Source: DASSFG01 sp035547915
GTDB lineage: Bacteria; Planctomycetota; Planctomycetia; Pirellulales; JAICIG01
Direction of reading: 5' to 3'
Assembly (NCBI GenBank): GCA_035547915.1
Contig: DASZTS010000096.1
Span: 83,047 to 147,046 of the forward strand
Length of the DNA: 64,000 bases
Numbering within the stretch: the stretch's first letter is position 1; the number at the start of each line of letters is the position of its first letter. This document shows, in pieces, positions 8,116 to 15,887 of this stretch. Made by a program: the position numbers and the translations under genes. The notes beneath the pieces were generated by a model, which was not told the origin of the DNA, ran no database searches, and worked only from the letters and a program-made list of their open reading frames with translations.

Positions 8116-8910
8116 ATGTTCGATTGGCGGTCCGAGCAATCTTTGTCGGCTACGTGCTCGGCGTGCGCCTTGGCCGGTATGTTTGTCGCCGGCCTGGGCG
8201 TCTATCTGCGAAGTCGCGGCTATCGCGGGCGCGTCCTGAGGTCTCGCGGCGCGGCAGCAATCGGCACCCCGGTGATTGTCCTGCTCTTGGGCGCTGCTTG
8301 GTGGTATGGTCTGCGCGACGCGTTTCCCATGGTCGAACTCGACCCCGAAATGCTGCGTCACAATCACGAGATGGCGATCGCCGCATCTCCCACCGCCGCG
8401 CTGCCTTTCGCGGTCGGCGATGAATTCCGCCCCAGCACGTTCGAGGGTCAGGGATGGTTGCCCGACGACCCGCCCGACGAAGACGATCTGGCGGGGAAGA
8501 TCCTCGTCGTCGATATCTGGAACGAATTGTGACTCCCTTGCCGAGACACGGCCCCGGATTTGGTCCAAATCCACGAGAAATACGAACCGCAGGGAGTCTT
8601 GTTTCTCGGCCTGACGGCGCGAAGCCACGACCAGGCAGACGCCTTCGCCGACTCGTTCGGCATCACCTGGCCGAATCAATACGGCATCCGGTCGCTGGCC
8701 GCGGCGGCACCCGTGATCTATGTCGTCGGTCGCGACGGTCGTATCGTCTGGAGCGATGAGCGGTCGCGTTGGCGGCACGACGTGAAAGACCTACGGCGCG
8801 ACATCGAGGACGTGCTCGACCGCGAGCTCAGCCGGCCGACGAACGAGTTGTCGCCCCATCGCGGCGACGAATTCCCCGGACCCGGCGATGCACCGCACGC
8901 GGCCGGTTGA
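8116..8910 (+). CDS. Predicted selenocysteine TlpA-like thiol-disulfide oxidoreductase (UxxC, in-frame TGA at 8530-8532)
   Basis: 264 residues if the TGA is read as selenocysteine. N-terminal part: two hydrophobic segments (about residues 17-35 and 52-72), so the redox domain is membrane-tethered and extracytoplasmic. From residue 124 it follows the TlpA/thioredoxin pattern: GKILVVDIWNEL, then the TGA at residue 139, then LPCRDTAPDLVQIHEKY. In TlpA proteins this is W-A-x-W-C-P-P-C-R, so TGA replaces exactly the first catalytic Cys and gives U-L-P-C. The frame continues intact through GVLFLGLT, the cis-Pro region APVIYVVGRDGRIVW, to the stop at 8910. A perfect 7-bp hairpin with loop GUC lies 23 bases after the TGA. 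ATG 8116 follows GGAGGA (15 bases) and GAGAAGAG. The alternative is a Cys-to-stop pseudogene. Confidence 0.8.
8556..8572 (+). promoter_or_regulatory. Candidate bacterial SECIS hairpin
   Basis: GGATTTG-GTC-CAAATCC is a perfect 7-bp stem with a 3-base loop whose first base is G. The loop starts 30 bases after the TGA at 8530-8532. Known bacterial SECIS elements place a small G-containing apical loop about 16-37 bases downstream of UGA. The E. coli fdhF element also carries GGUC at its apex, as this one does. Confidence 0.6.
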
Positions 8911-8965
8911 GGACTCGTGGCGGCAAGCACTGAACACGCTCGCGGCGAGAATTCCCGCGCGGTTC

Positions 8966-9610
8966 TCAATATCCGTAGGGAGAACGGAGGGCGCCGCCCA
9001 TGAAGCCGCCGGTGCTCGTGGCGTAGTTGAAGCGGCCGGAGTTGGCGATGACGCGGTCGGGATCGCAATCGAACAGGCCGTGCCCTTGCGAGCCGATGCG
9101 GTAGTCGTAGGGCGTGGGCGAAAGCGTGTCGTGGAAGCGGTCGATCTGGCGATGGTAGTCGGCGTCGGTCTGCGTGAGCATGGTCGACGACTTCTGCGAC
9201 GCCGAAGCGCGCCAGCGTTCCACTTCGCGACGGCGCATCTCATTGTCGTCGACCTGCGAGCGACTGTAACGCGACGAGAACTGCTGCTGACGCCATTCCT
9301 GGTAGTCGTTCGCCCTGGCGGGAGGCGCGGTCCATTTATTCTTGGTTTCGTCGAACACCAACCATTGATCGTTCTTTTGCAGGTACCACCACTTGCCGTT
9401 GATCTTTCGGTAGCGCCAATCGGTGCCGTTCGGCTTGTTGACGTTCAGGCTCGCATCGAGTTGCGCTCGCGCCTGATCGGCTAAGCCCTGCGACAAGGGC
9501 AACCGCGGTTCGCGATCCAGCCCCGGTTCTTCGCCCCGCGCCGCCTGCACCATACAGGCAATCGCCACGCAACCGGTGAGCAGCAGACGCTTTTGAGTTC
9601 GAACCTTCAT
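8966..9610 (-). CDS. Hypothetical secreted protein
   Basis: 214 residues. Signal peptide in residues 1-26 (cleavage near VQAARG-EE). The middle part carries a W/Y-rich segment (KINGKWWYLQKNDQWLVFDE) that looks like a small beta-structure of the kind seen in planctomycete secreted proteins. The C-terminal part is Ser/Arg/Tyr rich. ATG 9610 has GAGGA about 10 bases upstream. Its 3' end faces the predicted selenoprotein. No function is recognised. Confidence 0.7.
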   Translation of the reverse strand: MKVRTQKRLLLTGCVAIACMVQAARGEEPGLDREPRLPLSQGLADQARAQLDASLNVNKPNGTDWRYRKINGKWWYLQKNDQWLVFDETKNKWTAPPARANDYQEWRQQQFSSRYSRSQVDDNEMRRREVERWRASASQKSSTMLTQTDADYHRQIDRFHDTLSPTPYDYRIGSQGHGLFDCDPDRVIANSGRFNYATSTGGFMGGALRSPYGY

Positions 9611-9809
9611 CGCATCGTCCTCTTCTGGCCGATCCAGTCTGCCCGGCCCTCAGAATCCCCTAGTCCTCGACTTTGACGACGCACCCCATATTAACAATAG
9701 ACTACGCGGCCGGCCGGTGCGGTCTATTACGGTGACATCGGTTCTGACGACCATGCCGCTTGAACCGCGTATGGACCGTCGATTGGCTCACGTGGCGGGC
9801 GCTGCCCAC

Positions 9810-10238
9810 CTATATGGGAGCGGGAGGGGGCTCGCGCGATTTGCGTGCGGCGCGACGGTCGAACCCGTGCGCGATTCCGCCGCCGATCAATGCGACGATG
9901 AAGGCGGCGAGTGTCTGGCCGACCTCGAAAATATCCGAATGCGAATTCTCGAGCCTCCTGAATAATTCGAGAAGCACGCCGTGCACGATCTCTCGCAGAG
10001 GTCGCAGACCGAAAGTGAGTTGCTCGGATGCCAAATAAAACCAGCCCATGATGGCGCAGCCGCCCCAGAAGGCGCGACGCTCGCGCGGCGCGAAGAGCGC
10101 TCCCAAGACGCTCACCAGCAGGAAGGAGTGCACGGCCAGTCCGATCGATATGCGGAGGGACGCTGGGAAGACCAGGCCGGCACACGCCACGGCCGCAAAC
10201 GATATGACGCCGAAGAGCCACCGGAGCGAGAACCGCAC
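9810..10238 (-). CDS. Small membrane protein with F-S-L-R N-terminus
   Basis: 142 residues from GTG 10238. That start is chosen because AAGGAGG lies 5 bases before it and because the usual family opening (VRFSLRWLFGVISF) begins there. Three to four membrane segments follow, with a charged stretch around residue 95 and a basic C-terminal tail. The promoter cassette TTTGCC-N17-TCTAAT lies immediately upstream (10261-10289). Function unknown. Confidence 0.75.
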   Translation of the reverse strand: MRFSLRWLFGVISFAAVACAGLVFPASLRISIGLAVHSFLLVSVLGALFAPRERRAFWGGCAIMGWFYLASEQLTFGLRPLREIVHGVLLELFRRLENSHSDIFEVGQTLAAFIVALIGGGIAHGFDRRAARKSREPPPAPI

Positions 10239-10260
10239 GACCGCCTCCTTTTGTTGCGGC

Positions 10261-10289
10261 ATTAGACCGTGCCGGCGCCGGGCGGCAAA
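10261..10289 (-). promoter_or_regulatory. Promoter cassette TTTGCC-N17-TCTAAT (copy 1)
   Basis: Minus-strand -35-like TTTGCC at 10289-10284, 17-bp GC-rich spacer, and -10-like TCTAAT at 10266-10261. A start about 7 bases downstream would give a short leader that includes the AAGGAGG site of the 9810-10238 gene. Six other copies share the spacing. Confidence 0.65.
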
Positions 10290-10307
10290 GGTGAATGCCG
10301 TGCGGCC

Positions 10308-11480
10308 CTACAGCGGATGAGAAGCGATGCCGCTGGCCGGCCGTAACCGCAGGGCGGACCTGCCAAACGGTTCGCCGCCGACCTCGTAGCCGGGACGCAC
10401 GGCGATGTTGAAGAGGATGCCCAGCGCCGCGGCGTGGGCCAGCAGCCCGGAGCCGCCATAGCTGACAAGCGGCAGCGACAGCCCCGTGATCGGGAGCAGA
10501 CCGACCGTCATGGCCGTGTTGATCAGCGTCTGCACGGCGAACAGTCCCACCACGCCGACCGCCGCCAACCGGCCGAACGGTTCGCGCGTGCGCCGCGCGA
10601 CCACCAGACCACGCCAGCAGACGACGAGCACCAGTCCGAGTACGGACGCGGCGCCGGCCCAACCCAGCCGTTCGCAGATCACGATGAAGATGAAGTCGGT
10701 GTGGTCCTCGGGTAGTCGATAGGCGGCCGGATCGTCGGTCGGCTCTCCGGCCAACAAGCTTCCCCAGATGCCTCCGAGTGCCAAAAGCTGCTTGGCCTGA
10801 TGCAGGTGATAACCATCGTCGCTGGGCATCTCGGCCGGTCGATTCTGCGAGAACAATGCCGACACACGTGAACGCTGCTCGTGGCTCATCTGCGTCCACA
10901 ACAGAGGCAGGCAGACCAGGCCACACAACGCGAGCTTCGCCAGGTCGGCCACCCGCGCGCCCGAGGCGAAGAGCATCACGAACAACACCGGCAAGAAGAC
11001 CATCGCGGTGCCGAGATCGGGCTCGCGCAGCACGAGCACGACCGGCACGAGCGTCAGTACCAGCGGCACGAGCAGGTCGCGAAAGCGACTGTAATTCTCG
11101 CGGTACGTGAGCCACCGCGAGAGCGCCAGCACGTAGGCCACCTTGGCGAATTCCGATGGCTGTAGGCTGATACCGCCCAAACGAATCCAACGGTGCGTGC
11201 CATGCACGGTCGGCAGGAAATAGACGGCCACGAGGAGGCCGAGCACGGCGGCGAACAGCAGATAGGCACGTCGCGCATAGAGCCGATAGCTGGGCCCGAG
11301 AGTGGCCGCCAGCGCGACACCCGCCAAGCACGCCCAGGCCATCTGCCGCCGGGCGTAATGCGATTCACCGCCGGCCAGTTCCTCGCTGCGCGAGATGCCC
11401 AATAGGCCGAGCAAAAGCAGCCCGAAACCGGCGCCTAAGATCGGCCAGGGAAAGCGGTTCCAGCAAACGCGGGCGGCCAA
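10308..11480 (-). CDS. rodA: FtsW/RodA/SpoVE family peptidoglycan glycosyltransferase
   Basis: About 390 residues with ten or so membrane segments. SEDS-family signatures: HRWIRLGGISLQPSEFAK, REPDLGTA, and near the end PITGLSLPLVSYGGSGL. These point to a RodA-like lipid II polymerase of the inner membrane, working with a class B penicillin-binding protein. RodA and FtsW cannot be separated with certainty from sequence alone. The open frame extends to 11708, but residues upstream of the TTG at 11480 have no protein character. The start is therefore uncertain. Confidence 0.88.
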   Translation of the reverse strand: MAARVCWNRFPWPILGAGFGLLLLGLLGISRSEELAGGESHYARRQMAWACLAGVALAATLGPSYRLYARRAYLLFAAVLGLLVAVYFLPTVHGTHRWIRLGGISLQPSEFAKVAYVLALSRWLTYRENYSRFRDLLVPLVLTLVPVVLVLREPDLGTAMVFLPVLFVMLFASGARVADLAKLALCGLVCLPLLWTQMSHEQRSRVSALFSQNRPAEMPSDDGYHLHQAKQLLALGGIWGSLLAGEPTDDPAAYRLPEDHTDFIFIVICERLGWAGAASVLGLVLVVCWRGLVVARRTREPFGRLAAVGVVGLFAVQTLINTAMTVGLLPITGLSLPLVSYGGSGLLAHAAALGILFNIAVRPGYEVGGEPFGRSALRLRPASGIASHPL

Positions 11481-11766
11481 GGCAAGGCGGCAAAGAGAGG
11501 ACGTCGGTGGGGGACAGCAGAAAGGCCGTATTCTAGGTCGCCCCTCTTCCTCGCTGCGAGACCATTTAGCGTCGAGCACGACAAAAATCGTCGCCGCCCC
11601 CCAATTTCCGGAATCGTCAATACGGGTTGTCTGTACGCACACGTCACAGACTGACCGTCTGGGTAGTCGCCGGGATTGTCGCGGAAGCGTGCAAGGTGTG
11701 GTTGGCACAACAGATGCACCCGCTGCCGACGCACTCTGCCGACTCCTAAAATTTTGCCTATCTTAC

Positions 11767-11794
11767 TTGAATTAAGAGCTATTGTTGGTATGTT
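11767..11794 (+). promoter_or_regulatory. Promoter candidate for the TIGR03000 gene
   Basis: TTGAAT, 16-bp spacer, TATGTT, in the AT-rich stretch about 60 bases before ATG 11853. The remainder of 11481-11852 shows no gene. Confidence 0.5.
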
Positions 11795-11852
11795 TTGGGA
11801 GGCTCACAGGTCTCAAAATCTTTACCCAACCGTCAGGGGAGCTAGGAACTCA

Positions 11853-12959
11853 ATGTTGCACAGGTATTTGAAAAAGTTTGCAGTGGGTGCGGCTGTCCTC
11901 GCCACAGCGGTAGTTTGGAACACGTCGCCAGCGAAGGCATTTTGGGGCCACAGTAGCGGCGGAAGCTACGGTAGCTGGGGATCCAGCGGTGGCTCGAGTG
12001 GTGGTTCGAGCGGCGGCTACTACTACGGCAGCAGCGGTGGTAGCTGGGGCTCGAGCGGTGGCTGGCACCATCACCGCCACCATCATCGTCACGCATATTA
12101 TGGTTCGAGCGGTGGTAGCTGGGGTTCGAGCGGCGGCTACTACTACGGTAGCTGGGGTTCGAGCGGTGGTAGCTGGGGTTCGAGCGGCGGCTCGAGCGGC
12201 GGTTACTATTACGGCGGTGTCGTGACCGGCGCGCCGGTCATGAACGCTCCTCAGGGCAACAACACCTATGCCCCCTATGCACCCGCGACGCCGCCTGCGA
12301 ATCCGGCCGACCGGAACTCGCCGGCCGACAACCTGCCCCCCGGCCCGGGTCTCGACGGCGCCATGCCCACCGATGACGGCGCTCCGCCGCCCCCGTCGGA
12401 CAGCGGTGCCTTCTATCGTCCCACGACGAACGCCGTGTTGACGGTGCGCGTGCCGGCCGAGGCTCGCGTGTTCGTCAACGGCCTGCCCACGACCAGCACC
12501 GGCGCCCTGCGTCGCTATGTGTCGAACGGCTTGCGGGCCGGTTACAACTACACCTACCACATCCGTGCCGAGGTCATCCGCAACGGCCAGACCGTGACCG
12601 AGACCCAGACGGTCAAGCTGCAAGCCGGCGATGCCCCGGACGTCGAGTTCGCCCTCAACGGTTCGGACTCGGACTCGATCGCCAACCAGCCGGTTCGCAC
12701 CAGCCTGACGTTGCACGTCCCGGCCGACGCGAAGGTCTACTTGTCGGGCAACGAGACGCGCGGCGAGGGCGAGATTCGCACGTTCTCGACCACCAAGCTG
12801 GCCCCGGGCCAGGCTTGGGGTAACTACGTCGTGCGTGCCGAGGTTGTCCGCAACGGACGCACCCTGGTCAAGGAAGAGTCGGTCGATCTCCGCGGCGGCG
12901 ACGTCCGTGAGATCACCCTCGACTTCGATGCGGCGCAGGTTGCCCGCGTCGGCCAGTAA
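11853..12959 (+). CDS. Secreted Gly/Ser-rich protein with two TIGR03000 domains
   Basis: 368 residues. Signal peptide 1-30 (cleavage after S-P-A-K-A). Residues 33-130 are a low-complexity region of repeated G-S-S-G-G, S-W-G-S and G-G-Y-Y-Y-G units with a His-rich insert (HHHRHHHRH). A Pro-rich linker follows. The C-terminal half holds two copies of the planctomycete TIGR03000 domain: LTVRVPAEARVFVNG through TQTVKLQAGD, and LTLHVPADAKVYLSG to the end. A surface or matrix role is inferred. AGGGGAG and AGGAA precede the ATG, and a strong terminator follows. Confidence 0.9.
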   Translation: MLHRYLKKFAVGAAVLATAVVWNTSPAKAFWGHSSGGSYGSWGSSGGSSGGSSGGYYYGSSGGSWGSSGGWHHHRHHHRHAYYGSSGGSWGSSGGYYYGSWGSSGGSWGSSGGSSGGYYYGGVVTGAPVMNAPQGNNTYAPYAPATPPANPADRNSPADNLPPGPGLDGAMPTDDGAPPPPSDSGAFYRPTTNAVLTVRVPAEARVFVNGLPTTSTGALRRYVSNGLRAGYNYTYHIRAEVIRNGQTVTETQTVKLQAGDAPDVEFALNGSDSDSIANQPVRTSLTLHVPADAKVYLSGNETRGEGEIRTFSTTKLAPGQAWGNYVVRAEVVRNGRTLVKEESVDLRGGDVREITLDFDAAQVARVGQ

Positions 12960-13020
12960 GCCTAGTAGGTAAACATCGATTCGCCCGGCCTCCGGGCAGA
13001 TCGATGAGCTCGCTTCCAGA

Positions 13021-13064
13021 AGCCCCCGCGCAGGGTCGATCCTGTGCGGGGGCTTGTTTGTTTT
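13021..13064 (+). terminator. Rho-independent terminator of the TIGR03000 gene
   Basis: 14-bp stem (AGCCCCCGCGCAGG / CCTGTGCGGGGGCT, one G-U pair), 6-base loop, then TTGTTTGTTTT. It lies 61 bases after the stop. Confidence 0.92.
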
Positions 13065-13252
13065 GGTGCGACATGGCAAGTTAGGCAGGCGTTGCCGTGC
13101 GACCGCTCTGGGCGGTCTTCGTCGAGTTTGAATGCACGCCGAGATCGCGCGAGCCGGGCCCGATCTCGGAGCGTCTTGCCGCCGCTGCCGGTTAGTGCGA
13201 TCGCACGAAGTAGCGCCTAGTGCGGCGGATCGGCCGGCCGATAACTTACTGC

Positions 13253-13870
13253 ATGATGCGGATCATGCCCTCCAGTCAGAACGCGGACGAAGCGGAAACC
13301 GGCGACCAGGCTCCCGTATGGTCGGTGCGGGTACGGTGGTTAGTCAGCCTGGCCCTGCTCTGGCACCTCGTCGGCCTGCTCGTCGGGCCGATCTCGTCGC
13401 CGCCGTCGATCCTGGGCGAACGCTTGCAGGCCATCTATATGCCCTATCTGCAAGCGGCTTACCTCAACCACGGCTATAAATTCTTCGGACCCGATCCGGG
13501 ACCGAGTCACCTGGTGCGTTACGTGATCGAACTGGGCGACGGCGAGCGGGTGGAGGAGACGTTTCCCGATCGCAAGGTGCATTGGCCGCGGTTGTTCTAT
13601 CACCGGCACTTCATGCTGAGCGAATTCCTGGTCGGTATGTCGGGGCCGTGGGATCCGCGGTTCGACTGGGACCGGCAGCCGCTCTCGCCGGCGCAAGAGG
13701 TGTATATCGAGTCGTACGCACACCACTTGTTGAAGAAGCTCGGCGGCAAGCGGGTAACCCTGTACCTCGTCGAGCACCGCTTGCCATCGCCGCAGGAAGT
13801 GATCGAGGGGATGCGGCTCAACGACGCGCGGCTGTATCGCTCGCGGAAGCTCGGCTCCTTCGAGAGTTGA
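13253..13870 (+). CDS. Hypothetical protein partner of HTTM protein
   Basis: About 205 residues; ATG 13253, 13256 and 13265 are all possible. One membrane segment near residue 30-50 (WLVSLALLWHLVGLLVG) follows a short cytoplasmic tail. The rest is soluble and aromatic-rich (KFFGPDPGPSHLVRY, HYRHFM-like region, PLSPAQEVYIESYAHHLLKK). It is followed after 7 bases by the HTTM gene. The same pairing is seen in other planctomycetes, so the two probably act together. No catalytic motif is recognised. Confidence 0.8.
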   Translation: MMRIMPSSQNADEAETGDQAPVWSVRVRWLVSLALLWHLVGLLVGPISSPPSILGERLQAIYMPYLQAAYLNHGYKFFGPDPGPSHLVRYVIELGDGERVEETFPDRKVHWPRLFYHRHFMLSEFLVGMSGPWDPRFDWDRQPLSPAQEVYIESYAHHLLKKLGGKRVTLYLVEHRLPSPQEVIEGMRLNDARLYRSRKLGSFES

Positions 13871-13877
13871 AACCTTG

Positions 13878-14909
13878 ATGCAACTCATACGCGGATATCT
13901 GCGCGAGGCAGGCAGGACTGGGCTCGACGGTTGGAACCGCTTTTGGTTCTCGCCCGCCGACCCCGCTACGTTGGGCCTGATTCGCATCCTGGCCGGCGCG
14001 ATGCTGCTCTACACACACGCCGTCTGGACGCTCGGCCTGAACGACTTCTTCGGACCCGAGGCCTGGGTCTCGCCGCAGGCCGCGAGCCTCGCGCAGCCCG
14101 ACAACGGCCGCTTCGCCTGGACCTATTTTTGGCCCATCGGATCGACGGCCATGTTGTGGCTGGTGCACATCGCCGGGCTCGTCGTCTTCACCATGTTGAC
14201 GCTGGGCCTCTTCAGCCGCGTCGTGGCGGTGCTGGCGTACCTGGCGGCGGTGGCTTACGTCAATCGCGTGCCGGGCGCGCTGTTCGGTCTCGATCAGATC
14301 AACTGCCTGCTGGCGATGTACCTGATGATCGGCCCCAGCGGCGATGCCTATTCGCTCGATCGGCTGCGCCTGCCGCGCGCGGCCGATGGCTCGCGCCCGC
14401 CGGCGCTCCCCTCGACGAGCGCGAACCTGGCCATTCGCTTGATCCAGGTACACATGTGCGTGATCTATTTCTTCGCGGCCATGGGTAAACTGCGTGGCGA
14501 TTCTTGGTGGGCGGGCAACGCCATGTGGCTCTCGGTGGCCAACCTCGAATACCAGTCGTGGGACGTCACCTGGCTCGCGCATTGGCCGATCATCTCGGCA
14601 CTGACCACGCAAGTTACGGTATACTGGGAGTTGTTCTTCTGCGTGTTGGTCTGGCCGCGGCTGACACGACCGCTCGTATTGGCCTTGGCCGTGCCGGTAC
14701 ACCTGGGCATCGCGCTTTTCATGGGCATGATCACCTTCGGCCTGATCATGCTGGTGGGCTGCCTGTCGTTCGTACCGCCCTGGTTCGTGCGTCTCGTACT
14801 CGAACGCCGCCAGCCGAACGGTGTGTCGGAGGGCGACGGGGCCACTCGCGGAAGGACCGAGTCGCGTCGTCCGCGCGCCGGCCTCGCCAGCGGCCGTCGC
14901 AGCGCCTGA
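13878..14909 (+). CDS. HTTM (vitamin-K-dependent gamma-carboxylase-like) membrane protein
   Basis: 343 residues from ATG 13878. It has the HTTM pattern: an N-terminal amphipathic part with RFWFSPADPATLGLIRI, then YFWPIG, a conserved GLDQINCLLAMYLMI segment, and IQVHMCVIYFFAAMGKL, with about eight membrane spans in all. HTTM domains are related to gamma-glutamyl carboxylase, but the bacterial proteins have no settled activity. The C-terminal 35 residues are Arg/Gly rich and probably cytoplasmic. It likely forms an operon with the preceding gene. Confidence 0.88.
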   Translation: MQLIRGYLREAGRTGLDGWNRFWFSPADPATLGLIRILAGAMLLYTHAVWTLGLNDFFGPEAWVSPQAASLAQPDNGRFAWTYFWPIGSTAMLWLVHIAGLVVFTMLTLGLFSRVVAVLAYLAAVAYVNRVPGALFGLDQINCLLAMYLMIGPSGDAYSLDRLRLPRAADGSRPPALPSTSANLAIRLIQVHMCVIYFFAAMGKLRGDSWWAGNAMWLSVANLEYQSWDVTWLAHWPIISALTTQVTVYWELFFCVLVWPRLTRPLVLALAVPVHLGIALFMGMITFGLIMLVGCLSFVPPWFVRLVLERRQPNGVSEGDGATRGRTESRRPRAGLASGRRSA

Positions 14910-15182
14910 CATAAACACCAGATGAAGAATAATTCCCTCTCCCGCGGGTCGCGGGAAGGGGACCGGTGACGGCAGCCTCCACTCCGTCTCCGGAGAGGCT
15001 TACGCGAGGGCAACCTCCGTTCCTTCTCCCTCCGGACGGGGTTAGTCAGGCCGGAAGGGGTTAGTGAGGGCGGCAGAAGCTCAGGACGTTATTCCTAGCC
15101 CGGTACGTCCGGCGCCGAGAGCGGCAAACAACGCGGTCGGCGCGCGGCAGGGGATCACGGGTCAGGCGGAGGGTGCTAACCG
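14910..15182. other. Intergenic region with palindromic GC-rich motifs
   Basis: No gene. Around 14935-14962 the strand reads CCCTCTCCCGCG-GGT-CGCGGGAAGGGG, a degenerate inverted repeat that may act as a terminator. A direct repeat of GGGGTTAGT-AGGC/GGGC follows at about 15037-15072. Confidence 0.4.
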
Positions 15183-15593
15183 ATGCGTACTTCCCAAACA
15201 CTCCTGTTATTCGTCGGCCTGATTCTGTTTCTCCCCACCGTCCCTCTCACTTCCGCGCAACCTCTACTGCGCGAAGGAACGCCCGACGCCAACGAGCCCG
15301 CCGAACCCGACGCCGAACCGTCGGCGCCGGATATCGAGGAGTTGCGGCGGCGCGCCTCGGGCCGGCAACAAGCGGAACTCGAAGAAGAGCGCCAGCTCCA
15401 AGTACAGCAAGAGCTGATGCGCATGCAAGGCGAGCGACTGCTCGAAGAGCAACTCGAGATCCGCCGCCGCACCGTCATGATGCGCTATGCGCTCGCCATC
15501 GCGATCACCGTCATCGCCGTCACCCTCCTCATCGCGTACACCCGCTCCCGCACCAGCGCCCACGACCCCACCCCTCCCACCACCGCCGCCTAA
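15183..15593 (+). CDS. Small exported coiled-coil protein with C-terminal membrane anchor
   Basis: 136 residues. Signal peptide 1-26 (T-S-A-Q). An acidic Pro/Glu stretch precedes a strongly predicted coiled coil (residues 53-97, Glu/Gln/Arg heptads). One membrane segment lies at about residues 100-120, with a Thr/Pro-rich tail. GGAGGG lies 10 bases before the ATG. Function unknown. Confidence 0.75.
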   Translation: MRTSQTLLLFVGLILFLPTVPLTSAQPLLREGTPDANEPAEPDAEPSAPDIEELRRRASGRQQAELEEERQLQVQQELMRMQGERLLEEQLEIRRRTVMMRYALAIAITVIAVTLLIAYTRSRTSAHDPTPPTTAA

Positions 15594-15731
15594 CCAACCC
15601 TGCCCCACCCTCTGCGCGACATGTAGTCACACGATCACTCGTCTTGTAATCCTCGCAGTCCATCGACGTGACTGACATGAATTCGCGATGCCAAAGTTCA
15701 AATTCCGCCGCCCCGACTTGATTTTCTGAGC

Positions 15732-15766
15732 AAGCTCGTCGTCGGTTCCGGTGGCGAGCTTTTTTC
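15732..15766 (+). terminator. Rho-independent terminator candidate
   Basis: AAGCTCG ... CGAGCTT stem with further pairing inside a 16-base loop, followed by TTTTTT. It would end the transcript of the 15183-15593 gene. A 13-codon ORF (15688-15729, M-P-K-F-K-F...) ends just before it. Confidence 0.7.
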
Positions 15767-15887
15767 GTAAATCAAAGCTGCTTATCTGCAGCGGTCGCCT
15801 GCTTCAAACCGCTCGCCTGACCTCGCAGAGTTCTTTTGGCTGTTTCTCGCAAATGCTCTCTCGATGGACGTTACGCGGTTCAATGCC

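Noticed and set aside
8560..8910. Separate gene starting at TTG 8560
   Set aside because: Same frame as the upstream ORF across a single TGA; a start here would remove the active site and leave half a thioredoxin fold.
9727..11331. 534-codon minus-strand ORF
   Set aside because: Alternative frame of the RodA/FtsW gene; no hydrophobic segments where the true frame has ten.
11850..13079. 409-codon minus-strand ORF opposite the TIGR03000 gene
   Set aside because: The Ala/Thr/Arg low complexity mirrors the Gly/Ser repeats of the real gene.
15688..15729. 13-codon ORF just before a terminator
   Set aside because: Too short to support without expression data; no clear ribosome site.
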